The notes: a model not told the origin generated them from the sequence alone. DNA of 64,000 nucleotides from Rhododendron vialii (GCF_030253575.1 NC_080560.1:38921001-38985000); one strand, 5' to 3'; counted from the first letter of the stretch, positions 13,402-25,296 are shown. Program-made: numbers and translations.

Positions 13402-13699
13402 GAAGTAACCAAAGCTTGGTGGTGAATCGTTGCTTATATCGATTCGGGGAGTTCAATCTTATTCGTTCCCAATTTTAGGTCTTGATTTTGTTATACTTCC
13501 AGATTCTTTATGTTTTTCTTGCAAATAACCTAGATAATTCATTTGAAGAATTCATTCATTTGATAATTCATAATTCAAAAACCTAGATAAAAGGGACTTC
13601 AACATTAATCAATGCTTATTATCTCCATGTATGTGCAATTGCAGCAGTGAGAAAAGAGTGAATGACCCTCTTGACATGGGCCTGCTAGCGTAGATCAAG

Positions 13700-14670
13700 G
13701 AGGTGAATATCCAAATGGGTCTCTCAAGCACTTACCGATAAAAACGGAAATAAACTTGATATTAGTAAAGATCTAACAAGTAGCTACAACATTAATAAGC
13801 GAGAAAATAACATATGACAATTACTTACTTGAGTTCTTGAATGAAATTACTAGAAAAGCTTGAAGAACATTAATGGAGTCCTAGAAAATAAAAAATGACT
13901 TAAAGTGAAAAATGACTAGATAGTTAAAGATGAGAGAGGGAGACCCCATTTATACAAGGTGACCTTACTCTCTCACAAAATATCCCAAAAATTATCTTAA
14001 AAGTAGCCAAAAGTGAAAAATATCTCAAACATGGAAGGTTGAAAAAGGTAGCAAAACGTGGATATTTTTCCGGTATGAACCGGTACTGGGCAACCTCCAG
14101 TACTGATACAAGGCCTTCAAACGGGCTGAAAAAATTGAACTCTGGACTCTATGTACCGGTACTGGGAATTGGCCAGTACCGGTTCATACTTGATAGATTT
14201 TTTGAGCAACTTCGCGGACTTGCTCCAGACACTCCCGAACTCGGATTTGGGTGTTTTTTAGACCGTTGGAAAGCTCGTCGAATCTACTTTCTAACCCAAG
14301 TGATTTGGATCAAAAGTAGTTTGTACATCAAAAGTTATGGCAATTCTACCCTCAGCTAGTCGGAAGATGAATTGCTTTGGTAAAATCCTCACATGTACTT
14401 CAATTCCCTTGACCATTGGGCAACCCGAGCAACCTCCAAACCACCTTTTCATGACTCTTCGGGCACCACAACATGGTGGCACATGGCCTTGAGTACTTAG
14501 TTGCACCTGAAGCATTCCTTAGCATTCAAATGCGCCTTATTTATACGAATTACTTGAAATACACAAAAATCTACCTTACGTGCAATATCGCATAAAAACA
14601 ACATATATGTACAAACACAACATACTAAAGGACTTAAGCACCAAAAATATACATTATTGGGTGCTTATCA
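13700..14670 (-). mobile_element. Probable LTR fragment, minus strand
   Basis: Read on the minus strand from 14670 the segment opens with TGATAAGCACCCAATAATG, the kind of LTR start seen in many plant Ty3 elements. It interrupts the intron of the plus-strand protease copy and abuts one end of the inverted-repeat arm at 14671. The inner end near 13700 is uncertain and no target duplication was found. Confidence 0.4.
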
Positions 14671-15516
14671 CATTGTCTGTGCATACATCATACTTGTTTT
14701 ATAGTTGAATGAGGGTAAATCATTGTCAAATGGGCTGATTCATCGATTAGGTTCTAGATTTGTTTGATCTGTAAATTCTGGAGAGAAGTCTGGTAATGTG
14801 AGATTTGTGAGTTTTTAGTTTCTAATGTGAGTTTTGATTTTGTCTCTCACTGAAGAATTTGGTTAAAGTGGTGAAACTCTTCAGCAAAGAGGTTATTGAG
14901 AAGGTCCTATGTGAGACTGTCCTACTCCATTCTGAATTTTGTACGAGATAATTTGTTTTCGATTTCAACTAGTTTTTTTATTAAATTACATTACGTTAGA
15001 TTTTAATTTAACTTTTCAGTGCACAATGATGTAATACTTGATGAAGGTTTTGGAACTGGCTTTCTCCTCGGCCGTGATGGGCATATACTAACATGTGCAC
15101 ATGTCTTGTCGATTTTGCAAGAATTCAAAGTGGGGGAAAAAAAGGTCGAACGTTGGCTTCCCGGGCAAATTAGGACAAATTTCAGAGGGGAAGATGCCTA
15201 TGTTGTCGATGTCAAATCAATTGACAACGACGTTGCACTGTTAAAGCTTCCTCCATGTGTAATAAAGCAATCTCATATCCCCTGTGTGCTTACGGAAGTA
15301 CCCCTTGATATGGGTGAATCTGTTTTCTTGGTTGGACACTCAGCAAGTGTCCCCTTCTCCTTGCAGTTTGGTCATGTCATTAATCCTCGCCGCTCCCTCT
15401 CCCCCTATGATTTTAGCCCAGGTCACCTTGCCCGTTTCCCTAAACATGATGAATATATGGATCTAGGCAAGAAATTCCTCGAGCTAGATATGAGGTCAGC
15501 CCCAAGTTTTTCTGGT
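14671..15516 (+). repeat. Left arm of a large inverted repeat (protease segment)
   Basis: This arm contains the protease intron, exon 14856-14940, the next intron and most of exon 15020-15694. Its reverse complement is found at 15944-17373. The outer pair is 14671 with 17373 and the inner pair is 15516 with 15944, leaving a spacer of about 427 bases. Confidence 0.9.
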
Positions 15517-15694
15517 GGGCCATTAATTAGCCACAGTGGAAGGCAATGTGATTGGGATTTTGCATGCTGGGATTAATGGACTTTTTGATCAAGGTGCAAA
15601 AGCAACATATGGGATTCTGTCATCCATGATTACGAAGGTTCTTGAGATGATGCAAAAGAGGAGCCCTGCTGATAATGTGTTTCTACCCATGTAA
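14856..15694 (+). pseudogene. Trypsin/DegP-like serine protease copy, frameshifted
   Basis: Two exons splice in phase: 14856-14940 (GT donor at 14941) and 15020-15694 (AG acceptor at 15018-15019). The second exon encodes a trypsin-like core with all three catalytic residues in context: His in TCAHVL, Asp in NDVALLKL, Ser in FSGGPL. It resembles plant DegP/HtrA-like cytosolic or organellar proteases without a PDZ domain. One extra base near 15538-15541 shifts the frame just after SGGPLISHSG. The continuation GNVIGILHAG and about 40 more codons lie in the next frame and end at 15692-15694. Without that base the domain would be complete. It may be a pseudogene or an assembly error. Exons before 14856 are unresolved, so the start is missing. 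The same gene segment is repeated inverted at 15944-17373. Confidence 0.7.
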
Positions 15695-15943
15695 GGAGGT
15701 TGGGTCTTAATTCCTAAACTGTTAAGTTAATTCCTGTCTATGGTTTATGGATTTTCTAATTCTAGGTTGTGTGACTGCATATTTCTTAATTCCTAGACTG
15801 TTCAGTTAATTTATGGCTATAGTTTATGGATTTTCTAATTCTGGATTATGTGACTTCGTATAACCATGTGGATGTACACTGTTAATTCCTAGTGTGAGCA
15901 TCTGAATTTTTGCGTTATTTTCTTGTTATGGCATGTTTATTGA

Positions 15944-17187
15944 ACCAAAAAAACCTGGGGCTGATCTCATATCCAGCTCAAGGAATTTCATGTTTGGATT
16001 CATATATTCATCATGTTTAGGGAAACGGGCAAGGTGACCAAGGCTAAAATCAGTGGCGGAGGGGGCAAGGGACGAGCGGGGGCGCACGCCCCCGTTGATT
16101 TTTTTTTTTTAATTCAAAATTTAAAAATTTATATTTGGTATTTTGTCTTGGTAATTGTACTTCATAAATTTACTTTTAATCACTCTAAGACATTTCGAAT
16201 ATCTTTCATTCTCAATCTTATTTCACATATTAGAATAATATCATTACACTTGCGAAATGAGATATCTAATGTAAATAATAGCGGCCACTTATTCTTTGGA
16301 ACTCTCTAATGCATAATGTCCACAGTTCAAAGTGCCTAAACCATAGGCTATGGGTTTTATACTTTAGAATTATTAACAATGGAAGCAAGATTGCTAAATA
16401 TTGTGTAGTAAATCGCTCTTAGACTTGATCCGCTAAGACAATACAAATTTGTTTGTTTTATATTTTATGTATGTTACTTTCTTAATAAATAGATTAGGTT
16501 TTTCAATTCTCAGCACAAACGTTAATTATTTATTATTCTAACATTGTTTGGTATGAATTTTTTTGGTTGAAATGTGTTCAAAAGGTGCCCCCACTTGTGT
16601 AGATTCCTGGCTACGCCACTGGCTAAAATCATAGGGGGAGCGGCAAGGATTAATGACATGACTAAACTGCAAGGAGAATGTGAGATTTGCTAGGTGTCCA
16701 ACCAAGGAGACAGATTCACCCACATCAGGGTGTACTTCCATAAGTACACAGGGAAGATGAGATTGCTTTATTACACCTGGAGGAAGCTTTAGCAATGCAA
16801 CGTCGTTGCCAATGTCAATTGATTTGACATTGACAACATAGGCATCTTCCCCTCTGAAATTTGTCCTAACCTGTCCGAGAAGCCAACGTTCGACCTTTTA
16901 TTCCCCCACTTTGAATTCTTGCAAAATCGACAGGACATGTACACATGTCAGTATATGCCCATCACGGTCGAGGAGAAAGCCAGTTCCAACACCTTCATCA
17001 AGTATTGCATCATTGTGCACTGAAAAGTCAAATTAAAATCTAACGTAATGTAATGTAATTTAATTAAAAAACTAGTTGAAATTGAAAACAAATTATCTCG
17101 TCCCAAACTGAGAACGGAGTAGGACAGGCCCACGTAGGACCTTCTCAATAGCCTCTTTGCTGAAGAGTTTCGCCACTTTAACCAAAT
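15944..17187 (-). pseudogene. Inverted protease copy, stop codon and hAT insertion
   Basis: The minus-strand copy keeps the exon start at 17019 after a TTTTCAG acceptor and the His context (TCVHVL), but has a TAA stop at 16900-16898 where the plus copy reads an A-rich Lys run. The acceptor of the preceding exon reads GACG in place of GAAG. A hAT element splits the domain before the serine region, and the copy ends before the SGGP motif is complete. It cannot make a protease. Confidence 0.85.
16051..16621. mobile_element. Non-autonomous hAT element with 8-bp target duplication
   Basis: Terminal inverted repeats CAGTGGCG and CGCCACTG bound a 571-bp AT-rich interior. The 8-base word gctaaaat is duplicated at 16043-16050 and 16622-16629, the hallmark of hAT transposition. 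No transposase frame is present. The element landed inside the right arm of the protease inverted repeat, so it is younger than that duplication. Confidence 0.93.
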
Positions 17188-17373
17188 TCGTCAGTGAGAG
17201 ACAAAACCAAAACTCACATTAGAAACCAAAAACTCACAAATCTCACATTACTAGACTTATCACCAGAATTTACAGATCAAACAAACCTAGAACCTAATCG
17301 ATGAATCAGCCCATTTGACAATAATTTACCCTCGTTCAACTATAAAACTAGTATGATGTATACACAGACAATG

Positions 17374-18527
17374 CAGTATCTCAGTGTTTAATTAGAAAGT
17401 CAATTTTGTTTACTTAGTAGAAGTAGTTATGTAAACTACAAATTTGATGCTCGGTATGGAGTACAATTTGTTAAATCCCTAAACTTCTTCCACGGAAAAG
17501 AATAGTGAGGCAAGGAAGAAAACTTGGCAAAGCAAGTCCTTTGAAATTGGTAACAAAACAACATGGACACAGCGGACTATAGGATTCCCGAATCCTGATT
17601 CGAGGGTTGTGAAATTAGAGACTTTCTCTCTGTTCCCATTATTTAGTTCCTTTTAGAATTTCAACTAATTAAGGGAACACAATCATTACAATTTTGAAAA
17701 CTTATTTTCTCATTTTACCTTTCAATCATTACATTTTTTTACTTTTTTAGTACTATTAATTAAAAAATAAAAGGGTAAAAAAGAAATTCCTAATCTATTA
17801 CTCATTTAGTTTTCATATGGGACAATCATTTTGGAACGAAAAAAGTGCTAATTGGTACTCAAGCGGAGGGAGATGGTGTATTCATCTAAACAAATATCGT
17901 GAGTTAGGTTATGGAGGAGATAGAAATGTGAGTTTGGTTATGTAGCCGGTGTGCGGACTTGTGAGTTTGGATTTAATCAAAAGTTCACATTGGAATAGTC
18001 TCATAAAAACGAATAATTTGGTGTAGTTCAGTGCGTGATTGAAACTCATTTGCGATTAGACAGATGTGCATTGTGTATAGTGGGTTTTTTTGTTAGGGAT
18101 ACAAAAATAACCAATGTGGAGGTAGAAGTTGTTAGGTTTGATTATGAACTAAATGGATAATCAAAATAACTTAAACTTCATGCCACCAATCAATACAAAA
18201 GTGGATAGAAAGAGAGAGCGAAAAAGAGAACCTGAGCTACTAAAACCCAACAACAGTAGATATGAAGATGCGGATTAGGGCAAAATGAACCAAATACAAG
18301 AAACTTCAATGAATAAGAGGGGAGCTGCTTATTCTACTTCTACAATTGACTACTCATGTTCATTAAGAATAAGAACGTCTATGCAACTAAGACTATGCAT
18401 ACATAGATGTTCTCACACACACAATGGGAAGAAGTCAAGATTGCATTGTTTGAAGGCAGCAGGACCAGATCTCAATTCCTACAGGAAACGAATTGTGAAT
18501 CTGGCTTACACTTTCTTCTTATCGGAA
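17374..18527. other. Spacer beside the inverted repeat, no gene
   Basis: AT-rich DNA with no coherent protein. It may be 5' intron or promoter sequence of the ancestral minus-oriented protease gene, judging from the third partial copy next to it. Confidence 0.35.
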
Positions 18528-18700
18528 CAATTACATTACCAGACTTCTCTCCAGAATTTACTAATGGAAGCAGATCAAACAAAACTAGAACTTAATTGGC
18601 CCATTTGGTGAGTATACAACCAACATGGAGATAACATTGACAATGATTTACGCCCATCAACTATAAAACCGGTATGATGCACGAACAGACAATGCAGTCA
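18528..18700 (-). repeat. Third, diverged copy of the protease intron segment
   Basis: This segment matches the outer part of the right arm (about 17245-17375) in the same orientation, with more mismatches and a small insertion. Shared words include ccagaatttac, the gatcaaacaaa stretch and acagacaatgcag. It is therefore an older direct duplicate, and the ancestral gene may have run on the minus strand from about 19.2 kb. Confidence 0.75.
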
Positions 18701-19297
18701 AACATGCCATCAAGGCAACATATTTTGTCAGTATATGCCTGAACTTACTATAATCTCAATGCAGCTACTTTCATCAACATGCATAAAAAGAAAAACAAAA
18801 ACAAAAAAATAACAAAGCAACAAACTATTCCAGAAGGATGAGCATGTAAATGATTCACAAATTACGGTAATGAACCACATTCAAACTTACTGATCCTACT
18901 AAGACACTCTATAAAGCTGCTCCCTGCAGATTCAGAACTACACGAAGACCTGCAATGACATTACGTGACTACGTGACTTTCAAAGAGAGAGTGAGAGGAA
19001 TGGAGCTGTTTAGAAAGAGTAAATGTGCAGTTGTGCTGTATAGAAATGGAGCAAGAAAGCCCTAATTAGAGACTATGACTGGAAACAAATACGGATCGTC
19101 AACCAAATTGATGATCTATTGAAATACAGTATATGTGAAAATCACCTGTAGTGCTTTCTCTGAGTAGTAAGGGGTTTCATTTCTGTGTTCAACGATACAT
19201 ATATATAGGGAGGGAGTAAGCGGGCCGGAAGGGCTGGTCAGAAACTTTCCCCTCACCAGCCCCAGCCCAAATTTTAATCATTACCCCTATTTTTTCA
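18701..19297. other. Possible 5' region of the ancestral protease gene
   Basis: No coding exon was found. A TATA-like tatatatagg occurs around 19200 but on an AT-rich background that gives it little weight. Confidence 0.25.
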
Positions 19298-19440
19298 AGG
19301 GAAAATGACCTTTAAGGATGTTTTGATAATTAATAATTAATATCCACAAAGACATTTTCAGTATTAAACAATATTCTTAGGTTGTCCTTAACGAGTATTA
19401 ATTATCAAAATCTGAACCGTTATTTTTTCTATTTTCAATG
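19298..19440. mobile_element. Foldback MITE, family also at 36.8-37.1 kb
   Basis: The left end carries gggaaaatgacc and the interior gacattttcagtatta, followed by the inverted half ending in attatcaaaa. The same order of words occurs twice at 36824-37095. Confidence 0.7.
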
Positions 19441-19589
19441 ATTACTCTATTCCCTTCCATACTCAGTACCTACAAATCTAAATCTAAAATCCCAAAACGG
19501 GTCCTGTAGTTTTATGAAAATTTTGGAAACACAAAAATTGTATTTTCATTTGTTTTGAAAATACTTTAATCAGCCTAAAAAACAAATAA

Positions 19590-20060
19590 ATAAAAAATTT
19601 TAGGATACAGGCACTTTACCAAAGCGGCACTGGGCTCTAGCTATAGCCCAGATCAGGAAGCTCCTCCGATCTGAAAAAACGTGAATACGGGATGGAGAGA
19701 TGCGGTCGGCGGCGAGACCCTTTGTCAGATCGGAGGAACCCGACGTTTTTTTGTGTTTCGAGCGATAGAGGGAAAGATCTTTGATTGGTTCTTGAAGATT
19801 TGTAGAGGCAAAGATCTTTTGGGTCTCGCCGCCTATCGCATCCCGGATGCGTTTTAGGAGTCCCTTTCCAATCAAACATCTATCCCTCTATCCCTCCATC
19901 GCAGAGAAAGGATCAGAGATGGAACAATAGAGAGTCCCTTTCCCAATCAAACATCTATCCCTCCATCGCAAAGAAAGGATCAGAGATGGAACAATAGAGG
20001 GAAAGATCTTTGATTGGTTCTTAAAGATCTATGGAGAGAACCAGAGAGAGGGGGAGGCAT
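19590..20060. repeat. Tandemly duplicated segment
   Basis: A unit beginning gagtccctttcc occurs at 19859 and again at 19932, about 70 bases each, with a few differences. A flanking word gatctttgattggttctt occurs at about 19777 and 20008, so a larger unit was duplicated too. A 91-codon minus-strand frame covers part of this but resembles no known protein. Confidence 0.75.
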
Positions 20061-20177
20061 TTCTAAGAAAACCGTTCCATCTCCGGGGTATAAAGGAGGA
20101 GAGATCTAAAGAGTTGGGGGCTTTTAAAGTACTGTTTTGGGTGTTTTGGGTGGAGTGTTAGGTTATGGTTTTACGAG

Positions 20178-20528
20178 GCTCCGTTCCACAAACCTTCTTA
20201 AAAAATAAAAATTTATTTTAGAACTTTTCAAAGAAAAATAAGAAGGATTATTCTAGAAAACTCAAATAAGTAGCTTATTTCATATTTTCAAACTCAAAAA
20301 TAACGTAAATGAAAAATAATTTTTCAATTTTTTTTGCACCGTATTAAAAAATCTCAATGAGATCTATCAAATAAGATCCATATTGATAAGAAAATTATTT
20401 GCGTAAATACATGATTTTTAAGCTTAAAGTTGCCTTTACCAAAAAATAAGTACGTACTTTTTATTTTGTGGAACAAGCCTTATTATTGAACAAAAAATAA
20501 AAACTTATTCAAGTTCTGGAATGGGGCC
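20178..20528. mobile_element. AT-rich MITE, sister copy at 62601-62931
   Basis: The ends read ccgttccacaaacc and gttctggaatgggg, and the interior contains atctcaatgagatctatcaa. The copy at 62601-62931 has the same content in the opposite orientation. No clear target duplication was seen. Confidence 0.75.
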
Positions 20529-21225
20529 TGAGACCCCACCAACAACAAAGCCATGGTTAATAGAAAATTATGGGCTGAGCAAAACCGTGGTTTGATACTA
20601 CTTATATACTATATGTATAATTTCTCTGTTCGAATTTAATAGTCTCGTTCAATTTTAATAAGATAAAAAATAAGTTATATTTCTAAATTGGTAATAAATT
20701 TTATATCCAATATGGATCTTTTTTGATAAATTTTAATTAAATTTATAAGACAATATTTTTAGAATTATATAAATTATTATAAATTATAATATATAATCAA
20801 TTAAAAAATAGCAAAAAATCTCCAAAAAAATTATTAAATCCGAACAGATGAAGTCTATTTTATATGGGGCTCACTCTGGATTTCAGAAAAAATCCAAAAA
20901 AATTTATAAATTTTAAAATATTATTTTATAAGACAGTAAAATATCAGCTCTAACGAATATCGATAAGTATTATTTTTTAATTTGTAGAGCGAAACAAGCC
21001 TCGCAGTTAAGCTGTTTCACTTCTAGAAATTCAAAATTAATATTTTAAAATTTAAGAACATTTTTATAAATTTTTATGGAATTTGAATAAACCTCATATG
21101 ATGTGTAATTATGTAATATAACTATAACTATAACTATGTATTATACGTCAGCTGAACCAAAAACAGAGAAGAGCAAGTGGCGCACATTACCATCAAATAA
21201 TTAAAATGTGACCATTCGAAAATAC
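20529..21225. other. AT-rich spacer with MITE-like debris
   Basis: No gene. Words such as gagcgaaacaagcctcgcag near 20990 echo the end of the preceding MITE and suggest an older decayed copy. Confidence 0.35.
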
Positions 21226-21451
21226 TACTCCCTCCGTCCCAAATTGGATATCAATTTTTGATATCCGTGCCAATTTCAATTCCTTATATCTTTCGATATG
21301 GATCTCAAAAAATATTGTTTAATAGTTCTCGATTAAATCTATTATATAAAGTTTTCAAACTCATGAAAAATATTATAGATTAAAAGATATAAACGACGAA
21401 AAATGACACGAATTTTAGAAATTGTCATCTATTTTGAGACGAAAGAAGTAT
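21226..21451. mobile_element. Stowaway-like MITE
   Basis: It starts with ctccctccgtccc, the classic Tc1/mariner Stowaway-type terminus, and ends with tgagacgaaagaagta, its imperfect inverse. The halves pair over about 50 bases (gatatcaattt, aaattgtcatct). It has no coding capacity. Confidence 0.8.
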
Positions 21452-22529
21452 CATACTTTACTACTAGTGAAACGTCTGGATCATGCTTTTTCTCTCGAGA
21501 AGTGCGATAGCTTAGCTCGTCTTCATAAAAGAGCTATTCATAAATAGCCCCCTTCCACTAACAAATTTTTCTACTTTTTTTTTATTTTATTCTTATTTTG
21601 AATTTTTTTTTGGTTTGTTAATTTTGCTTTGATAAAAATTTCCTTCTCCAATATTTTAAATAAGAACCACTTTTAAGTAAAAAGTCAACTTTTTTTTACT
21701 TTTTTGTTTTACTTAAAAGTAGTCTTTGTTCAAAATATTTGGATAAAAGTAAAAAAAAAAACTTTACTTTTTTTATTCGTCTCATCAAAAAAATTTGAAG
21801 CAAAACGAACAAACGCCAAAAAATTTAAATAAGGACAAAATTAACTTTTTTTTAAAAGTCAAGTGGAACGGCTCATCAAACAAAGGGCAAATGTCGCACT
21901 GTAGTACGAATAAAATCTGAATTCATTATCTTCCATAAGTTTGGTGCCTTGTAAGATAGATGCATCTCCCTTCTTAATCCAGTGAAGCTCCTTGCCTTGT
22001 TCCTGCACCTCATTTCTTTTGTTGGGGAAATCCACGCAGAACACCACCTCTTGTTTGTGTGATCTACCTGTCAACATAATTTCATCTAATAAACACAATA
22101 TATATATTCAAATTTATCAAATCAACATGCACCATAATCGGTAGCAATATTACCAGTAGGGCAACAATAGTCCTCTCTCATTCAGAACAAAAAAAGAAGA
22201 TGATTATAATAGGCCAGCTCTACGTTACTCTCCTAAATCAAAGATTAAAAGGAAGTCAAAGGCCCTTATCCCTTCCAATACATGACTTGTTCATTCTCAT
22301 AAGGCAGTCATGAATATGATCCCACAAAATTATGACAAATGGATAAGGTAAGACTTGATAGAGAGATAGCAACTAAAAATCCGAATATGATCACGTAATT
22401 ACAGATCTCTAATTGCCAAGCTTTGACTTGGAACCCAAACAACCCACAAAAGCATCATGCATCCTACTATGGGCGTCACAAAAAGCATGCTGATTGATTA
22501 TATTCCGTAACGAAGCAATTGACTGTCAC
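21452..22529. other. AT-rich spacer, no confident gene
   Basis: Long A/T runs fill 21550-21850. A 79-codon minus-strand frame at 21859-22098 looks coding-like (Lys and Glu rich) but I recognise no family and see no spliced partner. Confidence 0.3.
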
Positions 22530-22648
22530 CTATGACTCTCTATGCCATAAAATGAGTCCGCTTGTAGCAGCCACCATGCCCTCCAAGCTGTGCCTTTGGT
22601 CCATCTACACAATTTAACTCCACTATGCGAACCAATAATCTTATAGCC
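22530..22648 (-). pseudogene. Orphan exon of TYW1 (wybutosine synthase), with indels
   Basis: Minus-strand exon 22648-22530 follows a good acceptor (tctgcag) and encodes a stretch recognisable as plant TYW1, the radical-SAM enzyme that makes 4-demethylwyosine in tRNA-Phe: GSHSGVKLCRWTK, then SFYGIESHR just before a GT donor. Between these blocks the family sequence RGRGGCYKH is scrambled by a one-base and a two-base insertion, though its pieces can be read in another frame. No neighbouring TYW1 exons were found on either side. I take it as a gene fragment left by duplication or transposition. Confidence 0.7.
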
Positions 22649-23000
22649 CTGCAGACATAACGCAATTGAAGAGAGGAAGTTAACATGAGAAGTTAGCAGG
22701 ATGATGAATGGAGTAATACACATGTAAATATAATGCACATGCAAACCATATCTGTAACAAAAGATATCATAAATATCAGGCAAGCAACAACTACTGAATT
22801 CTCTCGCACAGATCTAGTTCAATATGGTTGACATAAATCGTGAAATATACACATACATACCTCAATTACTAACACAAAAAGCACACTATGAATAATTGGA
22901 TGGCAGAGAAATCCAATTTCGAGCGATGGAAATTGGCTTTCTCACTCGATCTTGTATCTGAAACATGTATTCTATGCTTACAAAAGTAGACGTAATATGG

Positions 23001-23149
23001 AACGCCTAAGTACATCCTGTATGGCTGAGGGAAGCCTGCTATCCCTTTCTTCGCCTCCTGCTTCATACAAAAGTATTTGAACGCCTAAGTACATCCTGTA
23101 TGGCTAAGGAAAGGCCGCTATCCCTTCTTCTCGCCCTCCTTCATACAAC
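23001..23149. repeat. Imperfect tandem duplication, about 79-bp period
   Basis: The word aacgcctaagtacatcctgt begins at 23001 and at 23080. Both units end with cttcatacaa and differ by several substitutions and small indels. Confidence 0.9.
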
Positions 23150-24656
23150 AGACACCTATTATACATACTTAATGCACCAAACATATATGGATTGACTAAG
23201 GCGTAGTAATATTTGCCAACAAAGAACGAAAATTGCATCAATCTGGCATTTTAAAAACATACTATGAAAATTGGTAGAGTGATGAAAATTGGCTCACAAA
23301 AGTAGAAAAGTGGAAATTGGCTCACAAAATTGACTATCGTGTGTACCACTTAGCTACACACTTGGGTAATTTCCATAGTGTGTTTTTTGAGCCAGTTTAT
23401 GTCTTTTTTTGCTTTTCTTTTGTGTGTTTCTTTCTTTTAGATTGCTCATTATTTGATTAGTGGAGGTATCCATGTACCTCAGTGTAGCAAATTGAACATT
23501 ATTGTGGATGAGGTATACGTTCGACGGAATGGGTACAAACACTCTTCCAGCATGTTGTCATTCTTGGCGGAGTTCATGTCTTGATATCTCTCCAAAGAGG
23601 AAAAGCAGATACAATAAACTACAATTAGACAGTAGCAAATAGCCAAAAAGAGAAAACAAAAGGTCCAACAAGTGAAGCTTATATCCTTCTGTACAATTTG
23701 CATGACAGTTTTTCTTTGACCCAAAATGCAAATGTGCTCTTGGTTTCCAAACTTGCAAAAGTACCTCGAACACATCAGCAAGAAAAGGAATGGTTGCATA
23801 GTCATTACTCTGTGACAAGATCATGCAAAATCCCTGCAGTAAAACAATAGCAAACAGAATAAGAATTTTTGATGCCACAAGCTATGACAGGGTCTCGACA
23901 AAAATTAAGCTCAATGACTGGAATAATACCAATTTTTGGTATTTCCAATGCGCTCTGTCTTTTTTACACAACGATTTATTGTTTATAGAGTTTCTGATCA
24001 ACTTGAATTTCGCTGCTTCTTTTTCATTTTTTCTTTTTAGATCGTGATACCATTTGTCCACACTCGGATCTCTACTCTTTTATTCAGGCCGTTCACATTG
24101 TAGGGTTCGTCGAATAGAACGCATACGCAAAGCTCATGTTTATAGAGTTTCTGATCAACTTGAATTTTGCGCGGATGTATTACTGTATAGTCTGTATTCA
24201 CAAGCCCTACACCATGAATAGCTCGAATGACTAAGTGGGGATCTGGATGTGGGCAAACTGCAACCTCCTATTTCTGCAACAAAGCTTTGAAAGCCGAGTC
24301 GATAATATCTCCACTACTCGACTGTAACCGTTATGAGTTCTCTCCAATCGTCCATTCCAATTTCAAACAAAAGCCCAAATTCTCTTTAGGGCCTGTTTGA
24401 TCGGCCTGATTAGACTATTTCTGGCATCGGAATGCACTCATTGGTGAAACAATTACATATTCATTTTTTCGGTAATTCATGTATTTGAATCAGCTTACGT
24501 GCACCTTAACAATTACATATTAATTGGAACAATCAAACTAGCTTGTGGGTATTGCTAATACCCTTACAATTAATCTGGTGACAGTCCTCATCCTATATGA
24601 TTATTTACTCTGTCGTTTGTAATCCAACCAATCAAAACAGCCTCAAACTTTGGAAA
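23150..24656. other. No confident gene
   Basis: Minus-strand frames at 23479-23878 contain hydrophobic stretches but no family signature. A 33-base word (gtttatagagtttctgatca and following) is repeated at about 23981 and 24138. The rest is AT-rich spacer. Confidence 0.3.
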
Positions 24657-24856
24657 TTAGGGAACCTGCTGTTCCTTATGTGCTCTGACCCATCCGGGCC
24701 ATCCAATTTCGACAATGGATGGCTCAGATTTCATCTCGATAATGAACAAATGGACGGCTGAGATCTATTTGTTTGAGATGAAATCTGAGTCGTTTATTGC
24801 CAAAATATATGGTCCGGATGGAGTTAGCACACATTCTCAGACCCAGGAGCTCTAGA
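24657..24856. mobile_element. Foldback MITE upstream of the LTPG gene
   Basis: The halves pair over about 75 bases: ctcagatttcatctc on the left with gagatgaaatctgag on the right, and ccatccgggccatcc with ggtccggatgga. It ends about 320 bases upstream of the LTPG TATA box. Confidence 0.75.
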
Positions 24857-25173
24857 AAAAGTAGTAGGAGTCAGGTACAAGTAACCCTTGTTGATTAAAA
24901 GGTACAAGTAACCCTTTATTCCGAGGAAAAGTCCCAAAAAGTCTCACCTTTGATTGAATGAAGTAATGACCCTTAAAAATACAGGTATCTGCATAACCAG
25001 TCCACCAAGGCAAAGAACCCACATGGGTTAAGTACAGTAGTTTTGGTTACCCACATAACTAACCATTAATCAATCCATTGGCTCAATCAATCTCCTAAAA
25101 CAAGTAGAGTAGGAGGAAGTGGGTAACCCATATTAACCCATCTCCATTTGACTCTCATTCCTCCCAAACTTCC

Positions 25174-25181
25174 CTATATAA
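25174..25181 (+). promoter_or_regulatory. TATA box of the LTPG gene
   Basis: The sequence ctatataa lies 116-123 bases before the ATG, followed by a CT-rich leader typical of plant transcription starts at about 25205. Confidence 0.65.
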
Positions 25182-25296
25182 CTCTGCACTTTTCCCTCTT
25201 CCTTCCACAACATCACCAACAAACACTCTCTCCTTCCCCCAGCAGCAACAAATCGTAGCCCACTGCCATTTTCTTCAACAAATCCGACGACTCCCA

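Larger units (their letters stand above)
15944..17373 (-). repeat. Right arm of the inverted repeat, split by a hAT element
   Basis: After removal of the 571-bp hAT insert and one target copy, the arm is about 850 bases and pairs with 14671-15516 along its whole length, with scattered mismatches in both exon and intron. Shared intron sequence means duplication occurred at DNA level, not through mRNA. Confidence 0.9.
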
